Origin: Alphaproteobacteria bacterium
GTDB lineage: Bacteria; Pseudomonadota; Alphaproteobacteria; M2410
Reading direction: 5' to 3'
DNA length: 12,125 bases
Assembly: GCA_021774955.1 (NCBI GenBank)
Contig: JAJFIN010000266.1
Coordinates: 1 to 12,125, forward strand
The notes under the pieces were generated by a model, which saw only the letters and a list, made by a program, of their open reading frames with translations, searched no databases and was not told where the DNA came from. Of this stretch, positions 1 to 7,443 are shown in pieces (position 1 is the first letter of the stretch; every line of letters starts with the position of its first letter). Both the position numbers and the translations under genes were made by a program.

Positions 1-2
1 CA

Positions 3-374
3 CGCCTTGCAAAAGCCGGGATCCTGTTCGCCATCGCCGGCGGCAGCTCAGGGACGGTCGAGGTTGAAAATGCCCGGCTGATCACGCAAACTGCTGGCAA
101 TGCTGTTGCGTATGGCCTGCCCTGGCAGACCGCTCTGGAGGCCATCACCATCAATCCTGCGCGAATTTTTGGGATTGACGATCAGTACGGCACTTTGGAA
201 TCCGGCATGACCGCCGACGTGGTGGTATGGGACGGTGACCCTCTGGAAGTCATGACGAATGCGGATGCGGTGATTATCAACGGCGAAAAAATCCCGCTCA
301 CCTCGCGCCAGACAAAACTGCGCGATCGCTATCAGGACCTGAGCGATACGACGGCACCCTTTATGTATAGATAA
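3..374 (+). CDS. Amidohydrolase family protein, C-terminal part (5' end outside window)
   Basis: An open frame runs from base 3 to a TAA at 372-374, giving 123 residues with no start codon inside the window. It reads as the C-terminal end of a metal-dependent amidohydrolase of the imidazolonepropionase-like type. Seen: AGNAVAYGLPWQTALEAIT near residues 31-49, then TINPARIFGI, YGTLESGMTADVVVWDGDP and a closing strand VIINGEKIPL. This is the usual ending of the family, where the chain leaves the TIM barrel and completes the small beta-sandwich domain (alanine-rich helix, 'NPA', 'G.L..G..ADVVV', 'V..NG'). The metal-binding histidines lie upstream and cannot be checked. The substrate cannot be inferred; many alphaproteobacterial homologues are exported hydrolases of unknown substrate. 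The tail after the last strand is short (LRDRYQDL and about ten more residues). The gene ends close to mobile-element debris, but the reading frame appears intact. Confidence 0.85.
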   Translation, partial: RLAKAGILFAIAGGSSGTVEVENARLITQTAGNAVAYGLPWQTALEAITINPARIFGIDDQYGTLESGMTADVVVWDGDPLEVMTNADAVIINGEKIPLTSRQTKLRDRYQDLSDTTAPFMYR

Positions 375-517
375 ATTGTGCGGATAAAGCCGGCGGATGC
401 CCGACCTAAGAGATGGATGACGCTTTGTACCGGAGACATAGGTAACACTTTTCGTCTTTTGGCGGAAGGAGTTGATGCCGTTGACGAAACCCCGATAGCG
501 CAGCCCCCCTTTATGTA
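357..517. repeat. 11-bp direct repeat pair (CCCTTTATGTA)
   Basis: Identical 11-mers lie at 357-367 and 507-517. The first overlaps the last codons of the amidohydrolase; the second is in non-coding sequence. They flank a 139-bp segment that includes the IS-end-like motif at 431-448. They could be a target-site duplication around a remnant or a short duplication that arose by slippage. No terminal inverted repeats were found directly inside the two copies. Confidence 0.4.
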
Positions 518-600
518 ACTATGATATTGCCTTCGGTGGAAGGCCGAACTGGCTGTTCAGGCGTCGGTTCACTTCAATCGCCAGTCATTTGCACCTCCTG
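375..600. other. Non-coding stretch with a direct repeat and a motif resembling an IS end
   Basis: There is no convincing gene here. Two details stand out. First, CCCTTTATGTA occurs at 357-367 (end of the amidohydrolase gene) and again at 507-517, so it brackets about 140 bp. Second, CGGAGACATAGGTAACAC at 431-448 resembles, from memory, terminal sequences of some proteobacterial insertion sequences that end in a form of TGTTACC.ATGTCTCCGG. No transposase reading frame accompanies it. The simplest reading is scar tissue from an old insertion followed by deletion. An open frame starting at 521 has no recognisable protein content in its first part. Confidence 0.35.
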
Positions 601-648
601 TTATCTCAGAAAGCACTCTCCACCTAATCGAGGCAAGTCCACTATGAC

Positions 649-913
649 GTGGATCACGAAACTGAATGTTTACGTGAGCTTATTGGCTATCGGCGGGATA
701 ATCTGGCTGAGAGTTCCCACGTTCCAATACGACGGCGGGAACGAAAGATACAGCGACTCAAGTCACAGAAATCAGCGCAGAGATTTCTCTCAACTCACGG
801 TCCTATCACCAATCTCTTCAATGTCCACCACCACCTCATCTCCTGAACCACACTTCGAACTATCCGCAACCCAGACGATGGAGGAGTGGCAAGTTGTGAC
901 GACGGCAGTGTGA
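649..913 (+). pseudogene. Decayed IS6-family transposase, C-terminal fragment
   Basis: The frame read at 649-843 contains ELIGYRRDNLAESSHVPIRR followed by RERKIQRLKSQKSAQRFLST, a 'NLFNVHHHLIS' segment and then a stop. This matches the typical C-terminal end of IS6-family DDE transposases: 'NRAE.SH.P.RRRER.M.RF.S...Q.F...H....N.F...RHL'. The catalytic Glu would lie in the NLAESSH segment; the two upstream Asp residues are absent. The copy is dead. Codon 844-846 is TGA where relatives commonly have Arg (CGA would differ by one base). After TTLRTIRNP the homology moves to the next frame, where TMEEWQVVTTAV runs to a TGA at 911-913. A stop at 625-627 closes the frame upstream, and no recognisable N-terminal half remains. 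It points to an old insertion just upstream of tamA. Confidence 0.75.
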
Positions 914-941
914 ACCGCTCTAACGTCGAGATTCGTCTGGC

Positions 942-967
942 CTGGCTCAAGTTAAGTTGACAGCCCC
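942..967 (+). mobile_element. Probable right end of the IS6-family remnant
   Basis: About 30 bp after the transposase stop lies GGCTCAAGTTAAGTTGACAG followed by CCCC. Read on the other strand this begins GGGGCTGTCAACTTAACTTG, which resembles the GG..CTGT start of IS6-family terminal repeats. Its position just downstream of the transposase fits that family. No matching left end was found upstream, so the call rests on location and general resemblance. Confidence 0.35.
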
Positions 968-990
968 TGGTAGACACTCAAAAAACACCT

Positions 991-1018
991 TTGCTTTATG
1001 GGACCATCCATACATAAT
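991..1018 (+). promoter_or_regulatory. Candidate promoter for tamA-tamB
   Basis: TTGCTT at 991-996 and CATAAT at 1013-1018 are 16 bases apart and resemble a housekeeping -35/-10 pair. The site is about 25 bp beyond the presumed IS end and about 115 bp before the preferred tamA start. Transcription would begin near 1025. An AGGAG followed closely by an ATG at 1026 opens a reading frame of only seven codons; it may be chance. The match is by eye only. Confidence 0.35.
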
Positions 1019-1133
1019 TAGGAGAATGGATCGACCAGCATGTGCATAAGCGATTTTCTTTTGCAGCTAGAGGGCGTTGTGTCTCAGGGGAGCGTCTCAG
1101 TTGCTGGCCAGCGCGCCCATGGGGAGGCTCTTT

Positions 1134-2957
1134 GTGACCCTTCGTATTTTTGAGCGCCGCCAGCAGGGGTTTGTGTCTGCTATCAAGCTGCTCGGCCTGT
1201 TATCCTTGTGCCTGATCTACTCGACCGTCCTTGCTGCTAAGGCTGATGCCCCGGAAGCAAACATCGGACAGTCACTGTCGTATAAGGTTTCTTGGCGGGG
1301 CATCGAAAATAAAACTTTGCTTGCACTCATTCAAAGCGCGTCACGCTTGGTCGCGTTCCGGTCTGAGCCGCCCTCCTTCCTGCCTGTTCTTGAACGGCGG
1401 ATCGAAGCCGATTTGAAGCGCTTTCGGACCATTTTACGGTCGGAGGGGTATTATAGCAGCCGTATTACGTATCAGCTTGATGCGAGAAAGCTCCCTGTGT
1501 CCGTTGTTATCGAGATTGAACCAGGAGCTGCATACTCACTTAAAACTTTCGATGTCGTCTATGCCGCACAAAAACCCAAGCGCGCGCCCGATCTTGAGCC
1601 CCCCCTGGGTAGACCGGCGCGGACTCCTGCTATTTTGAGGGCCAGCGATCGGGTTATTCAGCACCTCGCCGAAACAGGTTATCCTTTTGCCGAAATCTCT
1701 GACCGTCAAATCATCGTCGATCACGACAGCCAGTCAGTTGCAGTTGCCCTAACCGTCGATGCTGGTCCTCTGGTGCGCTTTGGCCCCATGAACTTTGTGG
1801 GATTGAGGACTATCGAAGAACAATATCTCGATCGGCTCAAAACCTGGAAAGATGGGCAGGTGTTCAACCAGCACCTTATGGAAGACTACCGCAGGGTCCT
1901 ATCAGGTTTGGGCCTTTTCGATTCAGTCCGGGTGGAACTGGACGAGGTGGCCAACGGATTGCAGGAACGATCTATTATCGTGACCGTTGCTGAAGCAAAG
2001 CGCCGTTCTGCTGGTTTTGGCCTGCAATATTCATCGAGCGAAGGCATTGGCGGTAATATATTTTGGGAAAACCGGAACTTTTTAGGGCGAGGGGAAGTGC
2101 TCGGTTTTGATATCGGGGCGACAGAAATTCAGCAGCAATTCGGCGTCAGGTACGTTAAGCCGCATTTCCGGCGGATTAATCAGAAGTTTCAGTCAAACTT
2201 CGTGATACGCCGCCAAACCACCGATGCTTTTGATGAACGCGCAGTGGCGACTTCGATTTCCTTGGATCGCCCCGTTGGCAATCGTTGGTCCCTTTCCAGC
2301 GGTGTTTTGTCTGAATTAACAGAAATTCGCGAGAATGGGTTTAAGGATACTTTCGTCATCCTGGGTCTTCCCCTGTCGATACGCCGCGACGCGTCAAATG
2401 ATCCTCTTGATCCAACAAAAGGCACGCGTCTTTTTGGGCGGGTCATCCCGTATGTTTCGATTCATGAAAACTCTGATATGTTTGTGCTCGGCGAGCTTTC
2501 GAGTGCGGCCTATACCAGTCCTTTGGGCAAGCGCTTGACCCTGGCGATTCGGGCACGGCTTGCCTCCATTATCGGTGCGGCCACCGATGCCATTCCTGCC
2601 AGCAAAAGACTCTATGCCGGTGGTGGTGGCTCGATCCGCGGATATGAATTCCAGAAGGTCGGACCGCTGGATGCCACAAACGATCCCACCGGTGGTCGGT
2701 CCGTTTTCGAAGTCGGAGCTGAAATCCGCTGGCGCATCACCAGCAAAATCGGACTTGCGCCGTTTATTGACGGGGGAAACGTGTTCGACAAGAATTACCC
2801 GGATTTGTCCAAAAAGCTACAATGGGCGGCGGGAATAGGCGCACTATATAAAACACCGATTGGCCCCATTCGGTTTGACCTTGCGTTCCCGCTAAATCGC
2901 CGGGTCGGTGTCGATAACGGGTTTGAGTTTTATGTGAATTTAGGACAGGCCTTTTAG
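1134..2957 (+). CDS. tamA: TamA-like outer-membrane assembly protein (Omp85 family)
   Basis: This is the outer-membrane subunit of the translocation and assembly module (TAM), which with TamB takes part in outer-membrane protein assembly and lipid transport. From the GTG at 1134 it has 607 residues, close to the usual TamA length. Seen: a signal peptide (basic start, hydrophobic stretch around residues 18-35 containing LLGLLSLCLIY, likely cleavage after VLA); three POTRA-like units at roughly 49-125, 134-212 and 215-290, the last with NFVGL and LSGLGLFDSVRVEL; then a beta-barrel from about 292. IRGYEFQKVGP at 501-511 is the Omp85 loop-6 '(V/I)RG(F/Y)' motif. The chain ends in Phe, as expected for barrel proteins. 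The GTG at 1134 is preferred because GGGGAGG at 1121-1127 sits six bases upstream. Other in-frame starts are TTG 1077, ATG 1119 and GTG 1173. The stop is one base before tamB, so co-transcription is very likely. Confidence 0.9.
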   Translation: MTLRIFERRQQGFVSAIKLLGLLSLCLIYSTVLAAKADAPEANIGQSLSYKVSWRGIENKTLLALIQSASRLVAFRSEPPSFLPVLERRIEADLKRFRTILRSEGYYSSRITYQLDARKLPVSVVIEIEPGAAYSLKTFDVVYAAQKPKRAPDLEPPLGRPARTPAILRASDRVIQHLAETGYPFAEISDRQIIVDHDSQSVAVALTVDAGPLVRFGPMNFVGLRTIEEQYLDRLKTWKDGQVFNQHLMEDYRRVLSGLGLFDSVRVELDEVANGLQERSIIVTVAEAKRRSAGFGLQYSSSEGIGGNIFWENRNFLGRGEVLGFDIGATEIQQQFGVRYVKPHFRRINQKFQSNFVIRRQTTDAFDERAVATSISLDRPVGNRWSLSSGVLSELTEIRENGFKDTFVILGLPLSIRRDASNDPLDPTKGTRLFGRVIPYVSIHENSDMFVLGELSSAAYTSPLGKRLTLAIRARLASIIGAATDAIPASKRLYAGGGGSIRGYEFQKVGPLDATNDPTGGRSVFEVGAEIRWRITSKIGLAPFIDGGNVFDKNYPDLSKKLQWAAGIGALYKTPIGPIRFDLAFPLNRRVGVDNGFEFYVNLGQAF

Positions 2958-2958
2958 C

Positions 2959-5900
2959 ATGTCGATCCACCAACGCGTCTTGCGCATCTTCCTCCGGATG
3001 GCTATTGCGCTGGTTGTCCTGGCTACGTTGACAGCCGCCGCTCTATACGGAATCGCACAAACGCAATGGGCGAAAAATCACCTTGCAGATATGATCGAAA
3101 CAGCGATGCGCTCGGATGATGGCCGCAGGCTTCGCATCGGTCAAATTACCGGCGTAGGTCTGAGTAGGCTCCAATTTAGCGACGTCTCACTGGCCGATGG
3201 CGACGGCATCTGGCTCAATATCGACGAAGCAGAAATACGTTGGCGGCCCTGGCGGCTGATTATCGGCGCCCTGCGTATCGACACTTTATTGATTGCCAAA
3301 CTTCATATTGAGCGCAAGCCTGTTTCACGCCAACCAAAATCCTTCCAAATTCCGTCCTTGCCGGATTTACCTCTAGCTTTAAACATAAGAGCGTTTGACA
3401 TCTCCTCGCTCACAGTGGGGTCGGGTTTGTCGGCTGTCCCTGACGCGTTGGGCGCGCGCGGCGCGCTGGTCTTCGACAAAGGAGGAGACGCCCGCTTGGA
3501 ATTGCAGACTGTGAGCGATAAAGAGGTCGACCTCAACATTGACATCGGCGCCAGGTATGATTCAGCTGCCGGCACATTGCGTCTCGACGTGGTAGCCGCT
3601 GATAGGAAAGGCGTCCTGTCATCATTTTTGGCCGTTCCTGCGGGCACGCCTGTCGCCATCGATATTCACGGCGACGGCCCGACCGAAGCCTGGCGAGGAC
3701 GCGCTCTGTTCAACGTGGATGCGAAATATCTGCTTGACGCCGAAGTGACGTCCGAGAAAATCGGTGAATCCACGCGGCTGCGTATTTTCGGCACCCTTGA
3801 TCCTCCGATTCTTCTGTCACAAAAACTCCCAACCATTATAGCTGGACCCTACGCCGTCGATATCGCGCTTGACCTTGAGCGTGCGGCGCCGCACCGGCTC
3901 CACGAGCTTTCCCTATCAAATGACGCCATTGCAATGACTGCTCATGGATCAATCGATCTCACGCAACAAAGTCTCGACGTTAACTTCACTTTTGCAAGTC
4001 TGGATGCGCAGGCGCTGCAAACGCTTGCCCCACCGCTCTCCCTCGACGGGGTCGCCGGAACCGGACGGCTCACAGGGCCGCTTGCCACCCCCCGTGTTTC
4101 TATCGCGCTCAAGGCGGATAATCTCGGCATTGCCGAACTGCAATCGGCTCAATCTGAAGTGCGGGTCCTCATAGAAAACATCGCGCCTTCCGCCAACGAA
4201 GGACCCGTGAGCATTACTGTTGACGGGACGTTGAATGACGCCGAACGCCGGGCCGGCGACGGTGAGACAATTGCGGTCGGCGATATAGTCTGGGTTATTG
4301 AGAGCGAATATGATCGCGCGGCCAAACGTTTCGTCATTCAGCGCTCTGAAATGGAATCAGACGCCATCTCGTTTGCAGCCGATGGCGACGTTATCCTTAT
4401 GGATAAGAATCAACCTCGCATTCAACTCTCTTTCAGGGCGGAAATTTTCGATCTGCCGATCGCCAATGCTCGTCTCCATGCCTTCTTCAGTGAACCTGCG
4501 ACAATAGAAGGTACACTGTCCCATGCGGCCATTGACAGCGTCTGGAGAGTTGATGATCTGCGGATTGCCCATGCCATAGGAGATGTGCAGTCAAGCATGG
4601 CTTATGATGAGACAAGCCGCACTCTCGACTCGACCTATCAATTGACCATTGACGATTTAACTCCGTTGGGAGATCTGTTTGATGCGCCCGTCGGGGGTGG
4701 ACGTTTGATATTAAAGGGAAGCGCTTCGGGACCTGTCTCCGATCTGTCGACCCGAGCGGAATGGACGTTGCCGTCCTTTATCTACAATCGATTGACTTTG
4801 TCCAACGTACACGGAGAACTCAGCGCTCTTGACGTGATCAAAGCTCCGCAGATGGATCTGACTTTAGATTTCGTGAGCCCGGCAGGTCCCGGTCACCTCA
4901 AAGCGCGCGTCTATCGAGACAGGCAAAGTGGAAGCCTTCATATTACCGATACCGCCGTTGAAACCAAGACAACAACGCTTCAAGGCGAAGTGGAGTTGGC
5001 TCCGGACGGCCACCCGCTTCGGGGCAGGCTGTCAGGCAGTGTTCAGTCATTAGGCGATTGGTCTGGATTGGCTGGCGCCTATCTCGACGGGCAAGTCGAT
5101 TTCACGTCGCGTTTCGAAAACGTGGGCGCCGCGCCCGAAATCACGGGCGAGCTGACCGGCGTCAATGTCACGATCCAATTGCCTGAGGCTCCAGCCATCC
5201 ACCTCAAAGAAATAAAGTTGACCGCGCAACCGGAAACGCTCTCGGGCTTAGCGCAAACAGCTTTTAGCCTGTCAGTCAATGCCGTGACGCGCGGCGCCTT
5301 ACAGTTGGATCAATCCATCATCGAAGGCGCAACCGATGGACGCACTGCCCGCATGCGCGTGTATGCGAATGGTCGATATCAAAGTGCGTTCGATCTTCAA
5401 GCCAAGACCACTTGGGAACTGAATGATCCTGGCTTTACCGCCTCTCTGGAGGAGTTCACAGCAAACATTTTCGGACAACAGTGGGATTTGATGCAAGCTG
5501 CCCAGATCAGGCTAGGACCGGACAGCCTTGACTTGACGCGCTTAATACTCGTCTCGGACATCAGTCGCATCGAAGGTGAGGTAAACCTGCGCGATGACGC
5601 CCTATTGCTTCACGCTGAATTTGAGGAAGCGCCCTTGCAACTCCTCAATCTCGCCCGGCCACCGGTCGAATTATCGGGTGTGACGACAGGCAGTCTGGAT
5701 CTCACCATCAAGGGAGACGTTCGCGCCGGTGAGGCGGCTCTTGATTTTAAGGATGTCATTTTCCCTGGCGCTGCGGGGGCCGGTTTGTCGGGCCCCTTCA
5801 CGGGCACATGGAACGGATCACGGCTCAATTTGACAACCGACCTTAAAGGTGATGCCGGCGATGTCATTTCAATCACGGCCGACCTGCCTTTCATCTATGG

Positions 5901-7242
5901 CGGGGCGGAAGGTTTTTATCTGCCGCAGGATCGGCCAATCCGGGTGAATGGCGTGTGGCGCAATGATATCGCACCTTTATGGAAAGCCACTCAGCCCGAT
6001 ATTCATATGCTTTCCGGGTTAGCGAATGTCAATTTCAACATACGCGGGACGTTAGCAAACCCAATTCTTGCCGGTGATCTGAAGCTAACAGGCGGAACCT
6101 ACCGGCATCTGGATTTCGGTACGGCAATCGATGATATAAATCTCGATGTCGGAGTCGCCGAAGGGCGAGGGCAAATACTGACAGCAACGGCAGTGACCGG
6201 CAGCTCGGGAAGATTATCGGCAACGGGGGGAATGGACTTCGACCCAGGGAAAAAGTTTCCCGTTGACCTGGAGCTTACGCTTAAAGAAGCGACCTTGGTT
6301 CAACGCAGTGACATCAATGCGCGGGTGAGCGGCCAAATGATCTACCGGCGCAGCGGAGATAAGCGGTCCGTTCAGGGGCACTTAACCAGTGACGAGATCA
6401 ACATCCGTCTCATCAATGCCCTTCCTGCTGATGTCTTTGAGCTCGACGTCATCGAGATTGGCGCCGCTTTTCCGAATCAGATCCCGAGCGACACAGCGCC
6501 ACGGGTCGCGGGCCCAGAAAAAACCGAGTTGAATATTGATATCATCATCCCTCAGCGCGCTTTTGTACGGGGGCGCGGCCTGGATTCAGAATGGTTCGGC
6601 GATTTACATGTGCGCGGCACCACGGCGGCGCCCAGAATTTCCGGTGAATTGAAACCGGTTCGCGGCCAATTCAACTTTGCGGACCGTGTCTTCACACTTG
6701 GTGATGGCAGCCTTCGATTTGACGGCGGCGAGAAAATAGATCCATCGCTTGATCTACAAGCACACTTTGACGCAAAAGATTTGTCCGTCACGGTCACTAT
6801 TTCTGGTTCATCGACAAAACCTAAAATCCAACTCACGTCGCAACCGTTCCTGCCCGAAAACGAAATTCTCTCCCGAATTTTATTTGGTAGTGACGCCAGC
6901 CAATTGTCCGCCCTTGAAGCTGTACAACTCGCGGACGCCACACGCGCCTTGGCAGGATCGGGTTCGGGTGTCGGCAGCCTTCTGGGCGCCACACGCGATG
7001 CCTTCGGTCTTGATGTGCTTCGGTTTGGTCAAGGCGAGCAAGATCAAGGTGTCACGAATACCACTGTAACCGGTGGGAAGTATTTGCTGGATAATGTCTA
7101 CTTGGAAGTTCAGTCGGGTATTGATCCCAGTCAAACCAAGATGTCACTTGAGGTCGAAATGACGAAAAACCTTTCCGTCGAAAGTGAACTGACGCGCCAA
7201 AAAGGCAGTAATATCGGCTTCAACTGGCGCTGGAACTATTAG
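2959..7242 (+). CDS. tamB: TamB-like translocation/assembly module protein (DUF490)
   Basis: This is the inner-membrane-anchored partner of TamA: a very long periplasmic protein of the AsmA/TamB/VPS13-like bridge group, thought to span the periplasm as a hydrophobic beta-groove and to carry lipids or help barrel assembly. It has 1427 residues, somewhat longer than the approximately 1260 of E. coli TamB. Seen: one N-terminal membrane segment at about residues 10-32 (FLRMAIALVVLATLTAAALY); a long series of amphipathic beta-strand repeats with no cysteine-rich or enzymatic motif; and a C-terminal TamB/DUF490 domain over roughly the last 350 residues. That domain includes FNFADRVFTLGDGSLRFDGG and the family hallmark EILSRILFG at 1302-1310, followed by QLSALEAVQLADA. 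The end (FNWRWNY) looks like a final strand with an aromatic terminus. AGGACAGG at 2943-2950, inside the end of tamA, is a good ribosome site. The one-base gap to tamA supports an operon and matched amounts of the two proteins. Confidence 0.93.
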   Translation: MSIHQRVLRIFLRMAIALVVLATLTAAALYGIAQTQWAKNHLADMIETAMRSDDGRRLRIGQITGVGLSRLQFSDVSLADGDGIWLNIDEAEIRWRPWRLIIGALRIDTLLIAKLHIERKPVSRQPKSFQIPSLPDLPLALNIRAFDISSLTVGSGLSAVPDALGARGALVFDKGGDARLELQTVSDKEVDLNIDIGARYDSAAGTLRLDVVAADRKGVLSSFLAVPAGTPVAIDIHGDGPTEAWRGRALFNVDAKYLLDAEVTSEKIGESTRLRIFGTLDPPILLSQKLPTIIAGPYAVDIALDLERAAPHRLHELSLSNDAIAMTAHGSIDLTQQSLDVNFTFASLDAQALQTLAPPLSLDGVAGTGRLTGPLATPRVSIALKADNLGIAELQSAQSEVRVLIENIAPSANEGPVSITVDGTLNDAERRAGDGETIAVGDIVWVIESEYDRAAKRFVIQRSEMESDAISFAADGDVILMDKNQPRIQLSFRAEIFDLPIANARLHAFFSEPATIEGTLSHAAIDSVWRVDDLRIAHAIGDVQSSMAYDETSRTLDSTYQLTIDDLTPLGDLFDAPVGGGRLILKGSASGPVSDLSTRAEWTLPSFIYNRLTLSNVHGELSALDVIKAPQMDLTLDFVSPAGPGHLKARVYRDRQSGSLHITDTAVETKTTTLQGEVELAPDGHPLRGRLSGSVQSLGDWSGLAGAYLDGQVDFTSRFENVGAAPEITGELTGVNVTIQLPEAPAIHLKEIKLTAQPETLSGLAQTAFSLSVNAVTRGALQLDQSIIEGATDGRTARMRVYANGRYQSAFDLQAKTTWELNDPGFTASLEEFTANIFGQQWDLMQAAQIRLGPDSLDLTRLILVSDISRIEGEVNLRDDALLLHAEFEEAPLQLLNLARPPVELSGVTTGSLDLTIKGDVRAGEAALDFKDVIFPGAAGAGLSGPFTGTWNGSRLNLTTDLKGDAGDVISITADLPFIYGGAEGFYLPQDRPIRVNGVWRNDIAPLWKATQPDIHMLSGLANVNFNIRGTLANPILAGDLKLTGGTYRHLDFGTAIDDINLDVGVAEGRGQILTATAVTGSSGRLSATGGMDFDPGKKFPVDLELTLKEATLVQRSDINARVSGQMIYRRSGDKRSVQGHLTSDEINIRLINALPADVFELDVIEIGAAFPNQIPSDTAPRVAGPEKTELNIDIIIPQRAFVRGRGLDSEWFGDLHVRGTTAAPRISGELKPVRGQFNFADRVFTLGDGSLRFDGGEKIDPSLDLQAHFDAKDLSVTVTISGSSTKPKIQLTSQPFLPENEILSRILFGSDASQLSALEAVQLADATRALAGSGSGVGSLLGATRDAFGLDVLRFGQGEQDQGVTNTTVTGGKYLLDNVYLEVQSGIDPSQTKMSLEVEMTKNLSVESELTRQKGSNIGFNWRWNY

Positions 7243-7287
7243 TAAAAATTTTTAGTAGATTGCCAAATCAAGGATAGGGTTGGATCT

Positions 7288-7301
7288 GCAATAATTAATG
7301 C
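7288..7301. promoter_or_regulatory. Imperfect palindrome upstream of zntB
   Basis: GCAATAATTAATGC is a 14-bp inverted repeat with one mismatched pair, lying about 150 bp upstream of the zntB start. It could be a regulator site, but AT-rich palindromes of this size also arise by chance. It does not clearly match a known zinc-repressor box. Confidence 0.2.
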
Positions 7302-7339
7302 GAGATGTAAACGCACGCTTATCGTGAGAGGCTAATACG

Positions 7340-7367
7340 TTGGCATTCAAACGTTTCACCATAACGA
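7340..7367 (+). promoter_or_regulatory. Candidate promoter for zntB
   Basis: TTGGCA at 7340-7345 and TAACGA at 7362-7367 are 16 bases apart. TAAGAT at 7371-7376 is an alternative -10 but with poor spacing. Transcription would start near 7375, leaving a leader of about 70 bases that contains the hairpin at 7383-7420. No clear intrinsic terminator for tamB was seen in this gap, so some read-through from tamB is also possible. Confidence 0.3.
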
Positions 7368-7382
7368 TGGTAAGATATCAGT

Positions 7383-7420
7383 CAGCCGGATTCGGTCGTT
7401 TTGAGCACAGTCCGGCGCTG
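7383..7420 (+). promoter_or_regulatory. Leader hairpin next to the zntB ribosome site
   Basis: CAGCCGGA at 7383-7390 pairs with TCCGGC-G-CTG at 7411-7420 with a single bulged G, enclosing a 20-base loop. There is no T-run after it, so it is unlikely to be a terminator. It ends nine bases before the GAGGGAG ribosome site of zntB and could influence translation or mRNA stability. No known riboswitch was recognised. Confidence 0.35.
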
Positions 7421-7443
7421 TAGTGACAGAGGGAGTGATTGTC

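Noticed and set aside
521..913. A 130-residue open frame starting at ATG 521
   Set aside because: Its start lies in sequence with no protein similarity that I recognise, and only its last dozen codons match the out-of-frame end of the IS6 transposase. It is a product of the decayed element rather than a gene.
1026..1049. A seven-codon reading frame (ATG 1026 to TAA) in the tamA leader as a regulatory leader peptide
   Set aside because: The AGGAG is only one base from the ATG and the codons show no run of any amino acid; chance is the better explanation.
6552..6992. A 146-residue open frame on the - strand opposite the conserved end of tamB
   Set aside because: It is antisense to the most conserved part of TamB (including EILSRILFG) and is rich in Ser, Arg and Pro, as is usual for shadow frames.
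7240..7260. AAAAATTTTT just after the tamB stop as a terminator
   Set aside because: The palindrome is purely A/T with no GC stem, and its flanks do not pair, so it does not qualify as an intrinsic terminator.
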